64,000 nucleotides of DNA from Psychroflexus halocasei (GTDB lineage Bacteria; Bacteroidota; Bacteroidia; Flavobacteriales; Flavobacteriaceae): assembly GCF_900107595.1 (NCBI RefSeq), contig NZ_FNQF01000001.1, positions 62,001-126,000 on the forward strand, read 5' to 3'. Position numbers and translations under genes: made by a program. Below the pieces are notes generated by a model. That model made no database searches, was not told where the DNA came from, and saw nothing but the letters and a program-made list of their open reading frames with translations. This document shows, piece by piece, positions 48,066 through 58,156 of this stretch (positions within the stretch are counted from its first letter, which is position 1; each line of letters begins with the position of its first letter).

Positions 48066-50174
48066 TTATTCGTTTGATCCTGTTGCTGCCTTAATAACTT
48101 CTTCCGAAACATTAGAAGGCGTTTCTTTATATTCTGCAAACTCCATTGTAGAAGTTGCACGACCTGATGATAATGTTCTTAAAGTTGTAACGTAACCAAA
48201 CATTTCTGATAATGGCACATCTGCTTTAATTACCTTAGCACCTGAACGATCAGACATATCATTAACCTGACCTCTTCTTCTGTTCAAATCACCGACAATA
48301 TCACCCATACTCTCCTCTGGAGTTACAACTTCAACCTTCATGATTGGCTCAAGAACAACAGCTCCAGCTTTTTTTGCAGAAGCCCTATAACCCATTTTTG
48401 CAGCCAACTCAAATGATAATTGATCTGAATCCACAGGGTGGAATGAACCGTCAGTTAAAGTCACTTTTAAGCTATCCATTTTAAAACCAGCCAAAGGACC
48501 GTTTTTCATAGACTCTTTAAATCCTTTTTCTACTGAAGGAATAAATTCTTTAGGAATACGACCTCCTTTAATTTTATCAACAAACTGAAGTCCAGTTCCT
48601 TCAAAATCATCATCTACAGGCCCCATCTCAAATACAATATCAGCAAACTTACCACGACCACCTGATTGTTTCTTATAGACCTCACGGTGTTCGGCAGATT
48701 TAGTAACAGCTTCTTTATATTCAACTTGTGGCTCACCTTCATTAACTTCAACTTTGAATTCACGCTTTAAACGATCAACTAAGATTTCGATATGCAACTC
48801 TCCCATACCTGAAATAATTGTTTGACCTGAAGCTTCATCAGTTTTAACCTGGAAAGTTGGATCTTCTTCTGCTAATTTAGACAAAGCAACACCGAGTTTT
48901 TCAACATCTGCTTTTGTTTTAGGCTCAACAGCAATACCGATTACAGGATCAGGAAACGTCATAGACTCCAAAACAATAGGAGAATCAAGACTAGTTAATG
49001 TATCACCTGTTTTAATATCTTTAAAACCAACAGCCGCTCCAATATCTCCAGCTTCAATACGATCGATAGGCTCTTGTTTATTAGAGTGCATTTGATACAT
49101 TCTAGAAATTCTTTCTTTTTTTCCAGAACGGTTATTTAAGACATACGACCCTGCATCTAACGATCCTGAATAAGTTCTAAAAAATGCCAAACGACCTACG
49201 AAAGGATCAGTAGCAATTTTAAAAGCTAAAGCAGAAAATGGTGAGTTAACATTTGGTTTTCTAGATTCAGGCTCACCTGTTTCTGGATTTTCACCTTCAA
49301 TCGCCTCTACATCAACTGGTGATGGCAAGTAGCGCATCACACCATCAAGCATAGCTTGAACACCTTTATTTTTGAAAGCAGAACCACACATCATCGGAAT
49401 GATCGACATGTCAATTGTTGCAGCTCTTAAAGCAGAAATGATTTCATCTTCAGTGATCGAGTTCTCATCTTCAAAAAACTTCTCCATCAACTCTTCATCA
49501 TATTCAGCAACAGCTTCAACAAGCTCAGCTCTATACTTATTAACATCCTCTACAAGTTCTTCAGGAATCTCAATTTCCGTATAAGTCATACCGAAATTTT
49601 CATCATCCCAAACGATTGCTTTTTTAGATATTAAATCAACAACACCTTTAAAATCAAGCTCATCTCCGATAGGAACCTGCAATGGAACTGGGTTACCACC
49701 TAACATTTCCCTTACCTGATTACACACGTTAAAGAAATCAGCACCCTGTCTATCCATTTTATTTACAAAACCTAAACGAGGAACTTTATATTTATCAGCT
49801 TGCCTCCACACTGTTTCCGACTGTGGCTCAACACCATCAACCGCACTAAACAATGCAACAACACCATCCAAAACTCTTAATGAACGCTCAACTTCAACTG
49901 TAAAATCAACGTGACCAGGTGTATCGATAATATTAACGACATATTCTTGATCTCTATAATTCCATGTACAGTGCGTTGCTGCAGAAGTAATTGTAATACC
50001 TCTCTCCTGCTCTTGCTCCATCCAGTCCATAGTTGCAGCTCCTTCATGAGTCTCTCCAATCTTATGGTTAACCCCAGTATAGAATAAAATTCTTTCTGAA
50101 GTTGTCGTTTTTCCGGCATCAATGTGGGCGGCGATACCTATATTTCTTGTATATTTTAAATCTCTTTGTGCCAT
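48066..50174 (-). CDS. fusA: Translation elongation factor G
   Basis: EF-G drives ribosomal translocation and recycling using GTP. The 702-residue product has the P-loop [15 protein letters not shown], switch [18 protein letters not shown] and [10 protein letters not shown]. The C-terminal domains have [20 protein letters not shown] and the tip loop [13 protein letters not shown]. It lies between rpsG and rpsJ with gaps of 6 and 8 bases. There is no second EF-G copy in the window. Confidence 0.98.
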   Translation of the reverse strand: MAQRDLKYTRNIGIAAHIDAGKTTTSERILFYTGVNHKIGETHEGAATMDWMEQEQERGITITSAATHCTWNYRDQEYVVNIIDTPGHVDFTVEVERSLRVLDGVVALFSAVDGVEPQSETVWRQADKYKVPRLGFVNKMDRQGADFFNVCNQVREMLGGNPVPLQVPIGDELDFKGVVDLISKKAIVWDDENFGMTYTEIEIPEELVEDVNKYRAELVEAVAEYDEELMEKFFEDENSITEDEIISALRAATIDMSIIPMMCGSAFKNKGVQAMLDGVMRYLPSPVDVEAIEGENPETGEPESRKPNVNSPFSALAFKIATDPFVGRLAFFRTYSGSLDAGSYVLNNRSGKKERISRMYQMHSNKQEPIDRIEAGDIGAAVGFKDIKTGDTLTSLDSPIVLESMTFPDPVIGIAVEPKTKADVEKLGVALSKLAEEDPTFQVKTDEASGQTIISGMGELHIEILVDRLKREFKVEVNEGEPQVEYKEAVTKSAEHREVYKKQSGGRGKFADIVFEMGPVDDDFEGTGLQFVDKIKGGRIPKEFIPSVEKGFKESMKNGPLAGFKMDSLKVTLTDGSFHPVDSDQLSFELAAKMGYRASAKKAGAVVLEPIMKVEVVTPEESMGDIVGDLNRRRGQVNDMSDRSGAKVIKADVPLSEMFGYVTTLRTLSSGRATSTMEFAEYKETPSNVSEEVIKAATGSNE

Positions 50175-50180
50175 TATGTT

Positions 50181-50657
50181 TTAGAATCTAAAATGTGAGA
50201 ATGCTTTGTTTGCTTCAGCCATTCTGTGCGTATCAACACGCTTCTTCACTGCAGCACCTTCCTCTTTGGCAGCAGCAAGTACTTCAGCTGCTAGCTTAGC
50301 AGACATTGTTTTTTCGTTTCTTTTTCTAGAGTATCCAATCAACCACTTCATAGCAATTGAAATTTTACGATCTGGTCTAATTTGTGCTGGAATCTGAAAA
50401 GTCGCACCACCAACACGTCTACTTCTCACTTCAACGTGAGGCATAACGTTCGATAAAGCGTCCTTCCAAACTTCTAATGCAGTCTTTTCATCATCTTGCT
50501 TTTTTTCTTCAACAAGATCCATTGCATCATAAAAAATCTTAAATGCAATTGATTTCTTACCATCCCACATCATCATGTTCACAAATCGAGTCACTAATTG
50601 ATCACCAAACTTTGGATCTGGCAATAGCGGTCTTTGTTTAACTTGTTTTTTTCTCAT
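50181..50657 (-). CDS. rpsG: Small-subunit ribosomal protein S7
   Basis: The 158-residue product starts [20 protein letters not shown]. It has [20 protein letters not shown] and the C-terminal [21 protein letters not shown]7 nucleates the 30S head. It lies 20 bases after rpsL. Confidence 0.98.
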   Translation of the reverse strand: MRKKQVKQRPLLPDPKFGDQLVTRFVNMMMWDGKKSIAFKIFYDAMDLVEEKKQDDEKTALEVWKDALSNVMPHVEVRSRRVGGATFQIPAQIRPDRKISIAMKWLIGYSRKRNEKTMSAKLAAEVLAAAKEEGAAVKKRVDTHRMAEANKAFSHFRF

Positions 50658-50677
50658 GTCTTTGCTTTAAGTATTTT

Positions 50678-51052
50678 TTATTTCTTTGGACGTTTTGCAC
50701 CATACTTAGAGCGCCTCTGCAAACGACCTTCTACACCAGCTGTATCAAGTGCTCCACGCACAATATGATATCTTACTCCTGGTAAATCTTTTACTCTACC
50801 GCCTCTAACTAATACTATCGAGTGTTCTTGTAGATTGTGCCCTTCTCCTGGGATGTAAGCGTTTACTTCCTTACCATTTGTCAATCTAACTCTGGCTACT
50901 TTACGCATAGCTGAGTTAGGTTTCTTTGGTGTTGTTGTGTAAACACGTGTACATACTCCACGACGTTGAGGACAAGAATCTAAAGCCACCGATTTACTCT
51001 TCTTAGTCATCGAGCGTCTTCCGTTTCTTACTAACTGTGAAATTGTTGGCAT
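50678..51052 (-). CDS. rpsL: Small-subunit ribosomal protein S12
   Basis: The 124-residue product starts [20 protein letters not shown]. It has [20 protein letters not shown] and the decoding-site region [20 protein letters not shown]. The Lys in TPKKPNSA (Lys43-type) is unchanged, so the allele looks streptomycin-sensitive. It is the first gene of the block. Confidence 0.98.
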   Translation of the reverse strand: MPTISQLVRNGRRSMTKKSKSVALDSCPQRRGVCTRVYTTTPKKPNSAMRKVARVRLTNGKEVNAYIPGEGHNLQEHSIVLVRGGRVKDLPGVRYHIVRGALDTAGVEGRLQRRSKYGAKRPKK

Positions 51053-51089
51053 AATTTTGCTTAAATTATTTAATCTTTTTTAAGGTTTG

Positions 51090-51120
51090 CAAATGTATTA
51101 AAATAATTTTATTTGACAAA
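51090..51120 (-). promoter_or_regulatory. Promoter of the ribosomal block (rpsL)
   Basis: On the minus strand TTTG (51117-51120), exactly 19 bases and TACATTTG (51090-51097) form a perfect Bacteroidota promoter. Transcription would start near 51083, about 30 bases before rpsL. Confidence 0.85.
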
Positions 51121-51178
51121 TATTAATTCATTAATTATCAATAGGAAACAAATTTTATTTAATATTGAAAGCCTGATA

Positions 51179-52747
51179 ATGATACAACTAAGAAATCACA
51201 TATTTTGGATATTACTCGCTTTCATTTTGAGCGCTAACAATTCATTTTCCCAACAGAAAAAGACTTTCAATAAAAAAAGCCAACATTTAATCAAAGAACT
51301 TCAGATTGATATTAATGACAATATTGACAAGAAGTCTATTCTAGAAAGTCTTCATAAAAAAGGTTATATTTTTTCAGAAATCATTTTAAAGAACGATTCT
51401 CTTCATATTATTGAAGGTGATTTCATAAAAAGGATTAGATTAAAATATGGTTCTCCAGATGAAAAAAAATATTTTTTAGAAATTAAATTTGACAGACTAG
51501 AACAAACTCTTCAAGAAATCAGCAAAAAGTACAGTGATCAAGGTTTTCCATTTAATAAAATTAACGTTACAAAGATCAATCAAGTAAAAGATGATTTGAT
51601 CGAAATGGAGTTGATGGTTACTAAAAATCAAAAAAGAAGTATAAACGACCTTATTATCAAAGGCTACTCTCCACACTCAATAAAACAAATAAAACGCAGC
51701 TTAAATATCGGGAAAGAAAATTTAAGCGAGCAAAAAATGAATGAAGAGTTAGATTACTTACAAGACAAGCTCAGCTTTAAATTAATCAAAAACCCAAGTG
51801 TTTTATATAAAAAAGACAAAAGCATACTTTATCTATATACCGAGAAAGTGAGCAGGAATATGTTTGATGGTGTTTTAGGGTTTTCAAATGAAAATGATAA
51901 ATTCAAACTTAGTGGTGATTTAGAATTAGAACTCAACAACAATTTAAATGCTGGAGAAAAATTTCAGCTACACTACAAAAACACAGATTCTGATCAAGAA
52001 ACAATCAGCGCAAGTCTAAAATATCCTTTTTTATTTAACTCCAGATTTGATTTAGAAACAGGTTTCCAAATCTTCAGACAAGATTCATCTTACACAAACA
52101 CAAGCTTTCATGCAGGTCTAAAATTCAACATTAACAGAAACTATTACATCAAAGGGATTTATCAAACAAGAAAATCGAATGCAATTAATAAAAATACTAA
52201 TGAAGATTTCAGCTACAACGCTCTCCGAACAACTTTTGGCGCTCGATGGAAAAATTTAGGCCAACTTGAAGTAAGTACTGAGTTAGGTCAACGCAAAAGT
52301 GAATCAACAGAAAACCAAACTTTATTAGAACTCAAATATTATAACAAAGTTAATTTTAACAAAACATACCATTTGCTCATCCAAAACGAAAATGCTCTAT
52401 TATTATCTGAAACATACCTTAATAATGAAACATTTAGAATTGGCGGCATAAATAGCATTAGAGGTTTCCTCGAAAACAGCATAATTTCCACAAAATATAG
52501 CACAATAAGGCTAGATCATAACTTTGAGTTAACCAATACTCTCACAATTATTGGGATTACAGATTATTTATTGTCCTTCAACGATTTAGATAAAATTAGG
52601 ACAAATTACTACAGTTTAGGGTTTGGCTTATCGCTACAACAAAACAACACAAACATCCGTATCATCATGGCTAACGGATTTTCTAACAACAGCGATATTG
52701 ACTTTAACAATACAAAAATACACATCAGACTTGCGACTTTTTTCTAA
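51179..52747 (+). CDS. Omp85-like outer-membrane protein with POTRA domains
   Basis: The protein has a signal peptide (MIQLRNHIFWILLAFILSANNSFS). Two POTRA-like segments follow (LEQTLQEISKKYSDQGFPFN, and RSINDLIIKGYSPHSIKQIK with LNIGKENLSEQKMNEELDYL). The C-terminal part is a 16-stranded-type barrel containing GGINSIRGFLENS, which resembles the Omp85 RGY/F motif. From this ATG it is 522 residues, shorter than BamA, so it is probably a BamA/TamA-like accessory rather than BamA. The TTG at 51113 overlaps the rpsL promoter and is unlikely to be used. The substrate is unknown. Confidence 0.75.
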   Translation: MIQLRNHIFWILLAFILSANNSFSQQKKTFNKKSQHLIKELQIDINDNIDKKSILESLHKKGYIFSEIILKNDSLHIIEGDFIKRIRLKYGSPDEKKYFLEIKFDRLEQTLQEISKKYSDQGFPFNKINVTKINQVKDDLIEMELMVTKNQKRSINDLIIKGYSPHSIKQIKRSLNIGKENLSEQKMNEELDYLQDKLSFKLIKNPSVLYKKDKSILYLYTEKVSRNMFDGVLGFSNENDKFKLSGDLELELNNNLNAGEKFQLHYKNTDSDQETISASLKYPFLFNSRFDLETGFQIFRQDSSYTNTSFHAGLKFNINRNYYIKGIYQTRKSNAINKNTNEDFSYNALRTTFGARWKNLGQLEVSTELGQRKSESTENQTLLELKYYNKVNFNKTYHLLIQNENALLLSETYLNNETFRIGGINSIRGFLENSIISTKYSTIRLDHNFELTNTLTIIGITDYLLSFNDLDKIRTNYYSLGFGLSLQQNNTNIRIIMANGFSNNSDIDFNNTKIHIRLATFF

Positions 52748-52868
52748 TGAAATGTACGATTAGAGTGATTCTTTAACACTTGTTACATTAAAATTATCAT
52801 AAAAAGTCTTGCTCAATTAACTTTTTATTTTGATTTTTGGCATCGGCTAATTCAAATAAATTAATAAA

Positions 52869-55826
52869 ATGAGAACAAAGTTTAGTGGATTTCTAACACT
52901 TTTACTAGTGTTGGCGGTGCAAATTTCATTTGCACAAACTAAAACAGTGACAGGTACTGTTACTGGCGAAGATGGTTTACCTATTCCCGGGGTAAACGTT
53001 ATCGAAAAAGGTACATCAAATGGGACACAAACAGATTTTGACGGAAATTACAGCATTAGCGTAGCTTCTGGACAAACAATTGTTTTTTCTTATTTAGGTA
53101 TGAAAAAACAGGAAGTTGTTGTGAATAATCAATCAACAATCAACATTACTCTTCTAGAAGATGCAGCAGAACTTGCTGAAGTTGTTGTGACTGGTTACTC
53201 TAGCATTGACAGATCTGAGTATGGTGGATCTATTTCCAGTGTACAATCTGAAGACTTAGAGCAAATCCCTCTTGCTTCTTTTGAGCAAATCTTACAAGGT
53301 AAAGCAGCTGGTTTACAGATTACTGCAGGTTCTGGACAGCCAGGATCGTCTGCACGTGTAAGAATTAGAGGTAATGGATCTATTAACGGTGAAAACGGAC
53401 CTATGTATATTGTAGATGGTATCGAAATCACACCTGGTGATTTTGCTAACTTAAACAGTAATGACTTTGAGCGTGTTGACGTCTTGAAAGATGCAAACGC
53501 GACAGCATTGTATGGATCTCGTGGTGCAAACGGTGTTATTGTTGTGAGCACTAAAAAAGGGTCATTCTCTAAAGGAACGACTTTCAACTACAAAACAAGT
53601 TTTGGTTTTAGCGAAATCGGAGAAGCTAAGTTTGAAATGATGAATTCATCTCAACTATTAAACTTCCAAAGATTAATTGGTAGAGGCTTAGGTGCTGGAA
53701 AAACTGATGCTGAAATAGCTGAACTTGCTATGGTCAACACTGACTGGTCAGACGAATTCTTTAGAACAGGTACAGTAAGTACGCATGAATTGAGTATGGA
53801 TGGTGGTAATGATAAAACAAGATTTTTCAGTAGTGTTCAGTACTTAGATCAAGAAGGTCTTTCTTTAAGATCAGGCTTGAAACGTTTTTCTTTAAGAAAC
53901 AATTTAGAGCACAGACCTGATGAGAAAACTCAAATTGGTTTAAATACTCAAATGTCTTACTCGAAATCATCTCGTATTGATTCTGAAAGTTCAGTTACAT
54001 TACAAAATCCATTTGCTGCTGCTTACTTAGGTTCGCCTTACCATGCGCCTTATGATGAAAATGGTGATTTTAACACAGGTGGTGGACGTGTTGGTCCTAA
54101 TGCTTTAGAGCACTTGCTTAAAAGTGGGAATGACAGAAATGTTGTAAAAATCATCGCGAGTGGTTTTGCGAATAGAGAACTTTTTGAAAACGTTACTGCA
54201 GGAATTAACTTAGGTGTTGATTACCAACAATCTAATGTGATTAGATATACTGACCCGAACTCTCATTATGGTAGAACAACTGACCCAGGACAACAGGGTA
54301 GCTATAATGAATCTAACAGATATGATGCGAATATTACATCTACAACTAATATTGGTTATGCGAATACTTTTGATGAAAAGCATAACTTTAGTTTTGATGC
54401 ATATTTAGAATACTATAAAAGACACGTTAGATCAAGCGGCTTTACTGGTTACGGCATCAACGAATTAATCGTTGGTTACCCAGGAGGTATAACTGCAGGA
54501 TCACCGTCAAATGAATTAATTCCTACTATATCAGGCGGAGTTTTAGAAGAAGGAATCTTCTCTTATTTCGGTATTGCAGATTACGGTTACGACGGTAGAT
54601 TTGGTATTAATGCATCTGTTAGAAGAGATTCATCAAGTTTATTTGCTGATGAAAACAAGTGGGCTACATTCTGGTCTGTTGCAGGTCGTTGGAACTTACA
54701 CGAAGAAGGCTTTATGGATGGAGCTGATTTTGTTGACAACTTGAAATTAAGAGCAAGTTATGGTACATCTGGTAACAAAGGAGCTATAGATCCTTTCCAG
54801 TATGCAACTTCATACGGACAGTCTTCATATGATGGTCAGCCAGGCTTCGTACCTACTAACTTAGGTAACTCAGATTTAACATGGGAAACTTCAAACCAGT
54901 TAAACATTGGATTAGATTTTGACTTATTTGACTACAGATTATATGGTAGTGTTGAATATTATAACAATTTAACAACTGAGTTATTTATCGATTATAGTTT
55001 AAGTGCAACTGCGGGTGCAACTTCTATAGAAAGTAACAACGGTGAAATGAGTAATAAAGGTGTTGATTTATCTTTAAATTATGACATCGTTCGTTCTGAA
55101 GATAAAGATGGTTTAAACATTAGTTTAAATGTTAATGCAAACTATAACAAAAACACGATTGAAGATCTAGGTCAAGTTAATGAATTTGAGCAAGGTACTT
55201 CTATTATCAGAGAAGGTTTACCTTTAGGAACGCATTACATTGTTGGTTGGGCAGGAGTCAACCCAGCGAATGGTCAGCCATTGTACTTAGATAAAGACGG
55301 AAATGTTACAAATCAATATTCTGAAGATAATAGTACTGCAAACTATGGCAGTTTTAACCCAGAATACACAGGTGGTTTTGGAGGAACTATTTCTTACAAA
55401 GGATTTAAGCTTTCTACATTATTTACTTTCCAAGCAGAATACTACAGATTTAATAACCAAACTTTCTTCCAAGAAAATCCTAACTTTTCTCAGTACAACT
55501 TAAGTACTAAAATGTTAGACATGTGGAAGCAACCAGGTGATGTGACTGAAGTTCAAAGTTACCTTTATGGAAGAGAATTTTCATCTAAAGATATCGAAGA
55601 CGCTTCTTTCTTAAAGTGGAGAAATTTAACTTTAGGCTATACATTCTCTGACAAGGTTATCGAATCAATTGGTTATATTTCAGGGTTACGTGTTTACGGA
55701 ATGGCTCAAAACCTTTCGACTTGGACTAAGTTTACAGGTTTCGACCCAGAGGATGACAACAACATTGCACAATATGAATATCCAACGCCAACAACAATTA
55801 CATTTGGTGTTGACTTAAAATTTTAA
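52869..55826 (+). CDS. SusC/RagA-family TonB-linked outer-membrane receptor
   Basis: The 985-residue protein has a signal peptide (MRTKFSGFLTLLLVLAVQIS) and a carboxypeptidase-D regulatory-like domain at about 25-100 (TGEDGLPIPGVNVIEKGTSN). A plug domain follows (SFEQILQGKAAGLQITAGSG, PMYIVDGIEITPGDFANLNS, YGSRGANGVIVVSTKKG), then a large beta-barrel ending PTPTTITFGVDLKF. It forms the active transporter of a SusCD pair; SusD follows after 3 bases. The 121 bases upstream hold no clear promoter. The ligand cannot be read, but the nearby secreted protease makes peptides a reasonable guess. Confidence 0.95.
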   Translation: MRTKFSGFLTLLLVLAVQISFAQTKTVTGTVTGEDGLPIPGVNVIEKGTSNGTQTDFDGNYSISVASGQTIVFSYLGMKKQEVVVNNQSTINITLLEDAAELAEVVVTGYSSIDRSEYGGSISSVQSEDLEQIPLASFEQILQGKAAGLQITAGSGQPGSSARVRIRGNGSINGENGPMYIVDGIEITPGDFANLNSNDFERVDVLKDANATALYGSRGANGVIVVSTKKGSFSKGTTFNYKTSFGFSEIGEAKFEMMNSSQLLNFQRLIGRGLGAGKTDAEIAELAMVNTDWSDEFFRTGTVSTHELSMDGGNDKTRFFSSVQYLDQEGLSLRSGLKRFSLRNNLEHRPDEKTQIGLNTQMSYSKSSRIDSESSVTLQNPFAAAYLGSPYHAPYDENGDFNTGGGRVGPNALEHLLKSGNDRNVVKIIASGFANRELFENVTAGINLGVDYQQSNVIRYTDPNSHYGRTTDPGQQGSYNESNRYDANITSTTNIGYANTFDEKHNFSFDAYLEYYKRHVRSSGFTGYGINELIVGYPGGITAGSPSNELIPTISGGVLEEGIFSYFGIADYGYDGRFGINASVRRDSSSLFADENKWATFWSVAGRWNLHEEGFMDGADFVDNLKLRASYGTSGNKGAIDPFQYATSYGQSSYDGQPGFVPTNLGNSDLTWETSNQLNIGLDFDLFDYRLYGSVEYYNNLTTELFIDYSLSATAGATSIESNNGEMSNKGVDLSLNYDIVRSEDKDGLNISLNVNANYNKNTIEDLGQVNEFEQGTSIIREGLPLGTHYIVGWAGVNPANGQPLYLDKDGNVTNQYSEDNSTANYGSFNPEYTGGFGGTISYKGFKLSTLFTFQAEYYRFNNQTFFQENPNFSQYNLSTKMLDMWKQPGDVTEVQSYLYGREFSSKDIEDASFLKWRNLTLGYTFSDKVIESIGYISGLRVYGMAQNLSTWTKFTGFDPEDDNNIAQYEYPTPTTITFGVDLKF

Positions 55827-55829
55827 CTC

Positions 55830-57242
55830 ATGAAAAAAATATTTAAATTAAATTTTGTTTTATTAGTGTTTTTGGCAGCTGTATCCTGTAAAGACGCTTA
55901 TGAAGTAGATCCAAAAGATGAAGTTTTCGAAGAGAATGCTTTTAATACTGTTGACCAATTGGAGGTCGGTTTATATGGAGTTTACAGCGGTATTTTCAGT
56001 AATAACGACTCTAACCTTATCAATTATACATCTGTTTTTGCTGATGATTTAAGAATTGCAAGCACAAACAGAGGACAAGGAATTCAAGTTCATACATGGA
56101 GTATTAACTCTGGTACGACTGAGCCTGAAGCAATTTGGAATAGCTATTACAGAGTGATTAACAGAGCTAACCGTATCATGAAAGCTGCGGAAGGTATCGC
56201 TACTGAAGACGCTGATGAGCAAGCGAAAAAGGACAGAATAGTTGCTGAATTACATGCCATCAGAGGTTTTGCACATTTCGACTTAATGAGGTTATTCTCT
56301 CAAAGTTATGATCCTTCTGCTGAGTCTGTGCCTATTGTTGACAGAGTTTGGGTTTACGAGCAGCCTGCAAGAAACACTGTGGCAGAGGTGACTCAATTTA
56401 TCAAAGATGATTTTGATGATGCTAAAGATATTTTTGCAACATTAGGTGCATCTACTGATATTAACCGTATGTCAAGCATCGCAGTAACTGCTTTACAGGC
56501 TAGATTAGCTTTATACACTAAAGATTATGATGCAGCTATTAACTTCTCAACTGAAGTTATAGATAACTCACAGATAGCAACTACTTTCAATGATTATATC
56601 GGAATTTGGGCTGACGAGTATACTGGAGAAACTTTATGGCAATTAGCAAGAACACCAGGTCAAGAGACTATCGGTACAATTTTTACTGATACAAATGGTG
56701 ATGTATTATTTAATGTGTCAGATCAATTATTTGATGTTTTAGGAAACAATAATTTTGATGATGACCATAGAACATTTGCTATTATTGATACTCAAAATTT
56801 CGATCCAGACAACTTGATGGTGGGTAAATATTTAGGTTCAGAATCTAATCCGTTTTTAGCTAATATTAAAATGTTAAGAACTTCAGAGCAATATTTAATT
56901 AGAGCTGAAGCTTACGCAAGAACCAATCAGTTAACTGAAGCAAGTACTGATATCGAAACTTTAAGAAATGCAAGAAAAGATATCACTGTAACAGTTGGAT
57001 TCTCTGATCAGCAAAGTGCATTATCTGCTATCTTAACTGAAAGAAGAATGGAGTTAGCTTTTGAAGGACATAGAATGTTTGACTTAAAAAGATATGACTT
57101 AGGTGTGGTTCGTGACGCTAGCGATTGTGCAAATGCAGCCGGAGCTTGTAGTTTACCAGAAGACGACCATAGATTTGTATTGCCAATTCCTCAATCAGAG
57201 AGATTTGCAAATGATAACATGACACAAAATCAAGGCTATTAA
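55830..57242 (+). CDS. SusD/RagB-family nutrient-binding lipoprotein
   Basis: The 470-residue product has a lipoprotein signal ending AAVSC (Cys20). The SusD pattern follows: an acidic N-terminus, WNSYYRVINRANRIMKAAEG, HAIRGFAHFDLMRLFSQSYD, YLIRAEAYARTNQLTEASTD and the ending ERRMELAFEGHRMFDLKRYD. It caps the SusC barrel and captures the ligand. An unusual NCANAAGACSLPED segment near the end has two cysteines that may pair. Confidence 0.95.
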   Translation: MKKIFKLNFVLLVFLAAVSCKDAYEVDPKDEVFEENAFNTVDQLEVGLYGVYSGIFSNNDSNLINYTSVFADDLRIASTNRGQGIQVHTWSINSGTTEPEAIWNSYYRVINRANRIMKAAEGIATEDADEQAKKDRIVAELHAIRGFAHFDLMRLFSQSYDPSAESVPIVDRVWVYEQPARNTVAEVTQFIKDDFDDAKDIFATLGASTDINRMSSIAVTALQARLALYTKDYDAAINFSTEVIDNSQIATTFNDYIGIWADEYTGETLWQLARTPGQETIGTIFTDTNGDVLFNVSDQLFDVLGNNNFDDDHRTFAIIDTQNFDPDNLMVGKYLGSESNPFLANIKMLRTSEQYLIRAEAYARTNQLTEASTDIETLRNARKDITVTVGFSDQQSALSAILTERRMELAFEGHRMFDLKRYDLGVVRDASDCANAAGACSLPEDDHRFVLPIPQSERFANDNMTQNQGY

Positions 57243-57253
57243 TAAATTAAATT

Positions 57254-58048
57254 ATGAAGAAAATATTTTTATTATTATTTGTCTCAACATTCGCGTTTAT
57301 TTCGTGTGATGAATCAGTAGACGAAGAAATATACACAGGCGATAGCTTGACGTATTTTACAAACGGAACTAACGGAAACTTTTTCGTAGAAGAAACTAAC
57401 GACCCTGGGTTTAAAATACCAGTCGGTGTCACTGATAAAGTAGCTAACGATAGAATTTTCACTGTGAGTGTTGTCAATGAACAAACGACAGCTACGGAAG
57501 CAGAGTATATGTTAGACGAAACATTTGTCATCCCAGCTAATGAGCATATCGGTTACATTAATGTGACTGGTTTTTTTAATGAAATTGATTTAACTGGATC
57601 AGTCTTAGCAATTAAACTAGAAAGTATAGATGGTTCTAACATTGCTAATTTTGATAATATTTACACGTTAAAACTAAATCCATTTTGCCCATTTGATGTT
57701 CCTACTTCTTTTAATGGAACAGCGGCAATAGTTGGTCAAGGAACTGTAAACAGTTTTACTGTTGAGTTAGAACCAACAGGAAACCTAAATGAATTTACAA
57801 CAGAGAGTATTTGGGGAGATTTCGTTGCAGGAGCAACAGGTGATCCAAGTTATGCTGGCGAATATCCTTACTCTGGAGTTTTAAATATAGATTGTTTAGG
57901 AAATGTAACTTTTGTTAGTCAAGAAGGCCAGCTTCCTGGAGGAACTGGTACTTATGATGAAATTACTGGAACATTAACAATTGTATTAGATCAAGAGCTA
58001 TTTACAAATCCTTTTCAAGTTGAGGTTGTCTTAACACCAGCAAACTAA
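57254..58048 (+). CDS. Surface lipoprotein of the SusCD locus, unknown family
   Basis: This 264-residue protein has a lipoprotein signal ending FISC (Cys18). The acidic residues after the Cys (DESVDEEIYTGD) fit the surface-export signal of Bacteroidota lipoproteins. The body is beta-rich with a DUF4843/Ig-like first half (FKIPVGVTDKVANDRIFTVS) and a second half containing NPFCPFDVPTSFNGTAAIVG. It follows SusD by 11 bases, the position of SusE-type accessory binding proteins, so it is probably a third ligand-binding component. The specific family is not recognised. Confidence 0.7.
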   Translation: MKKIFLLLFVSTFAFISCDESVDEEIYTGDSLTYFTNGTNGNFFVEETNDPGFKIPVGVTDKVANDRIFTVSVVNEQTTATEAEYMLDETFVIPANEHIGYINVTGFFNEIDLTGSVLAIKLESIDGSNIANFDNIYTLKLNPFCPFDVPTSFNGTAAIVGQGTVNSFTVELEPTGNLNEFTTESIWGDFVAGATGDPSYAGEYPYSGVLNIDCLGNVTFVSQEGQLPGGTGTYDEITGTLTIVLDQELFTNPFQVEVVLTPAN

Positions 58049-58071
58049 GGGTTTAACATTTATTAAATTTT

Positions 58072-58104
58072 AAAGGGTTGATGTTAACATCGACCCTTTT
58101 TTTT
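58072..58104 (+). terminator. Terminator of the SusCD operon
   Basis: AAAGGGTTGATGTT and AACATCGACCCTTT form a near-perfect palindrome (one G-U) followed by a T run. Confidence 0.88.
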
Positions 58105-58156
58105 ATTAATAATTTTATAATTCTAAAAAAAAACTTAAATTGTGCAAAAAAAATTT

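Noticed and set aside
51113-51178. Extended N-terminus of the Omp85-like protein from TTG
   Set aside because: It overlaps the rpsL promoter, and the signal peptide begins at the later ATG (51179).
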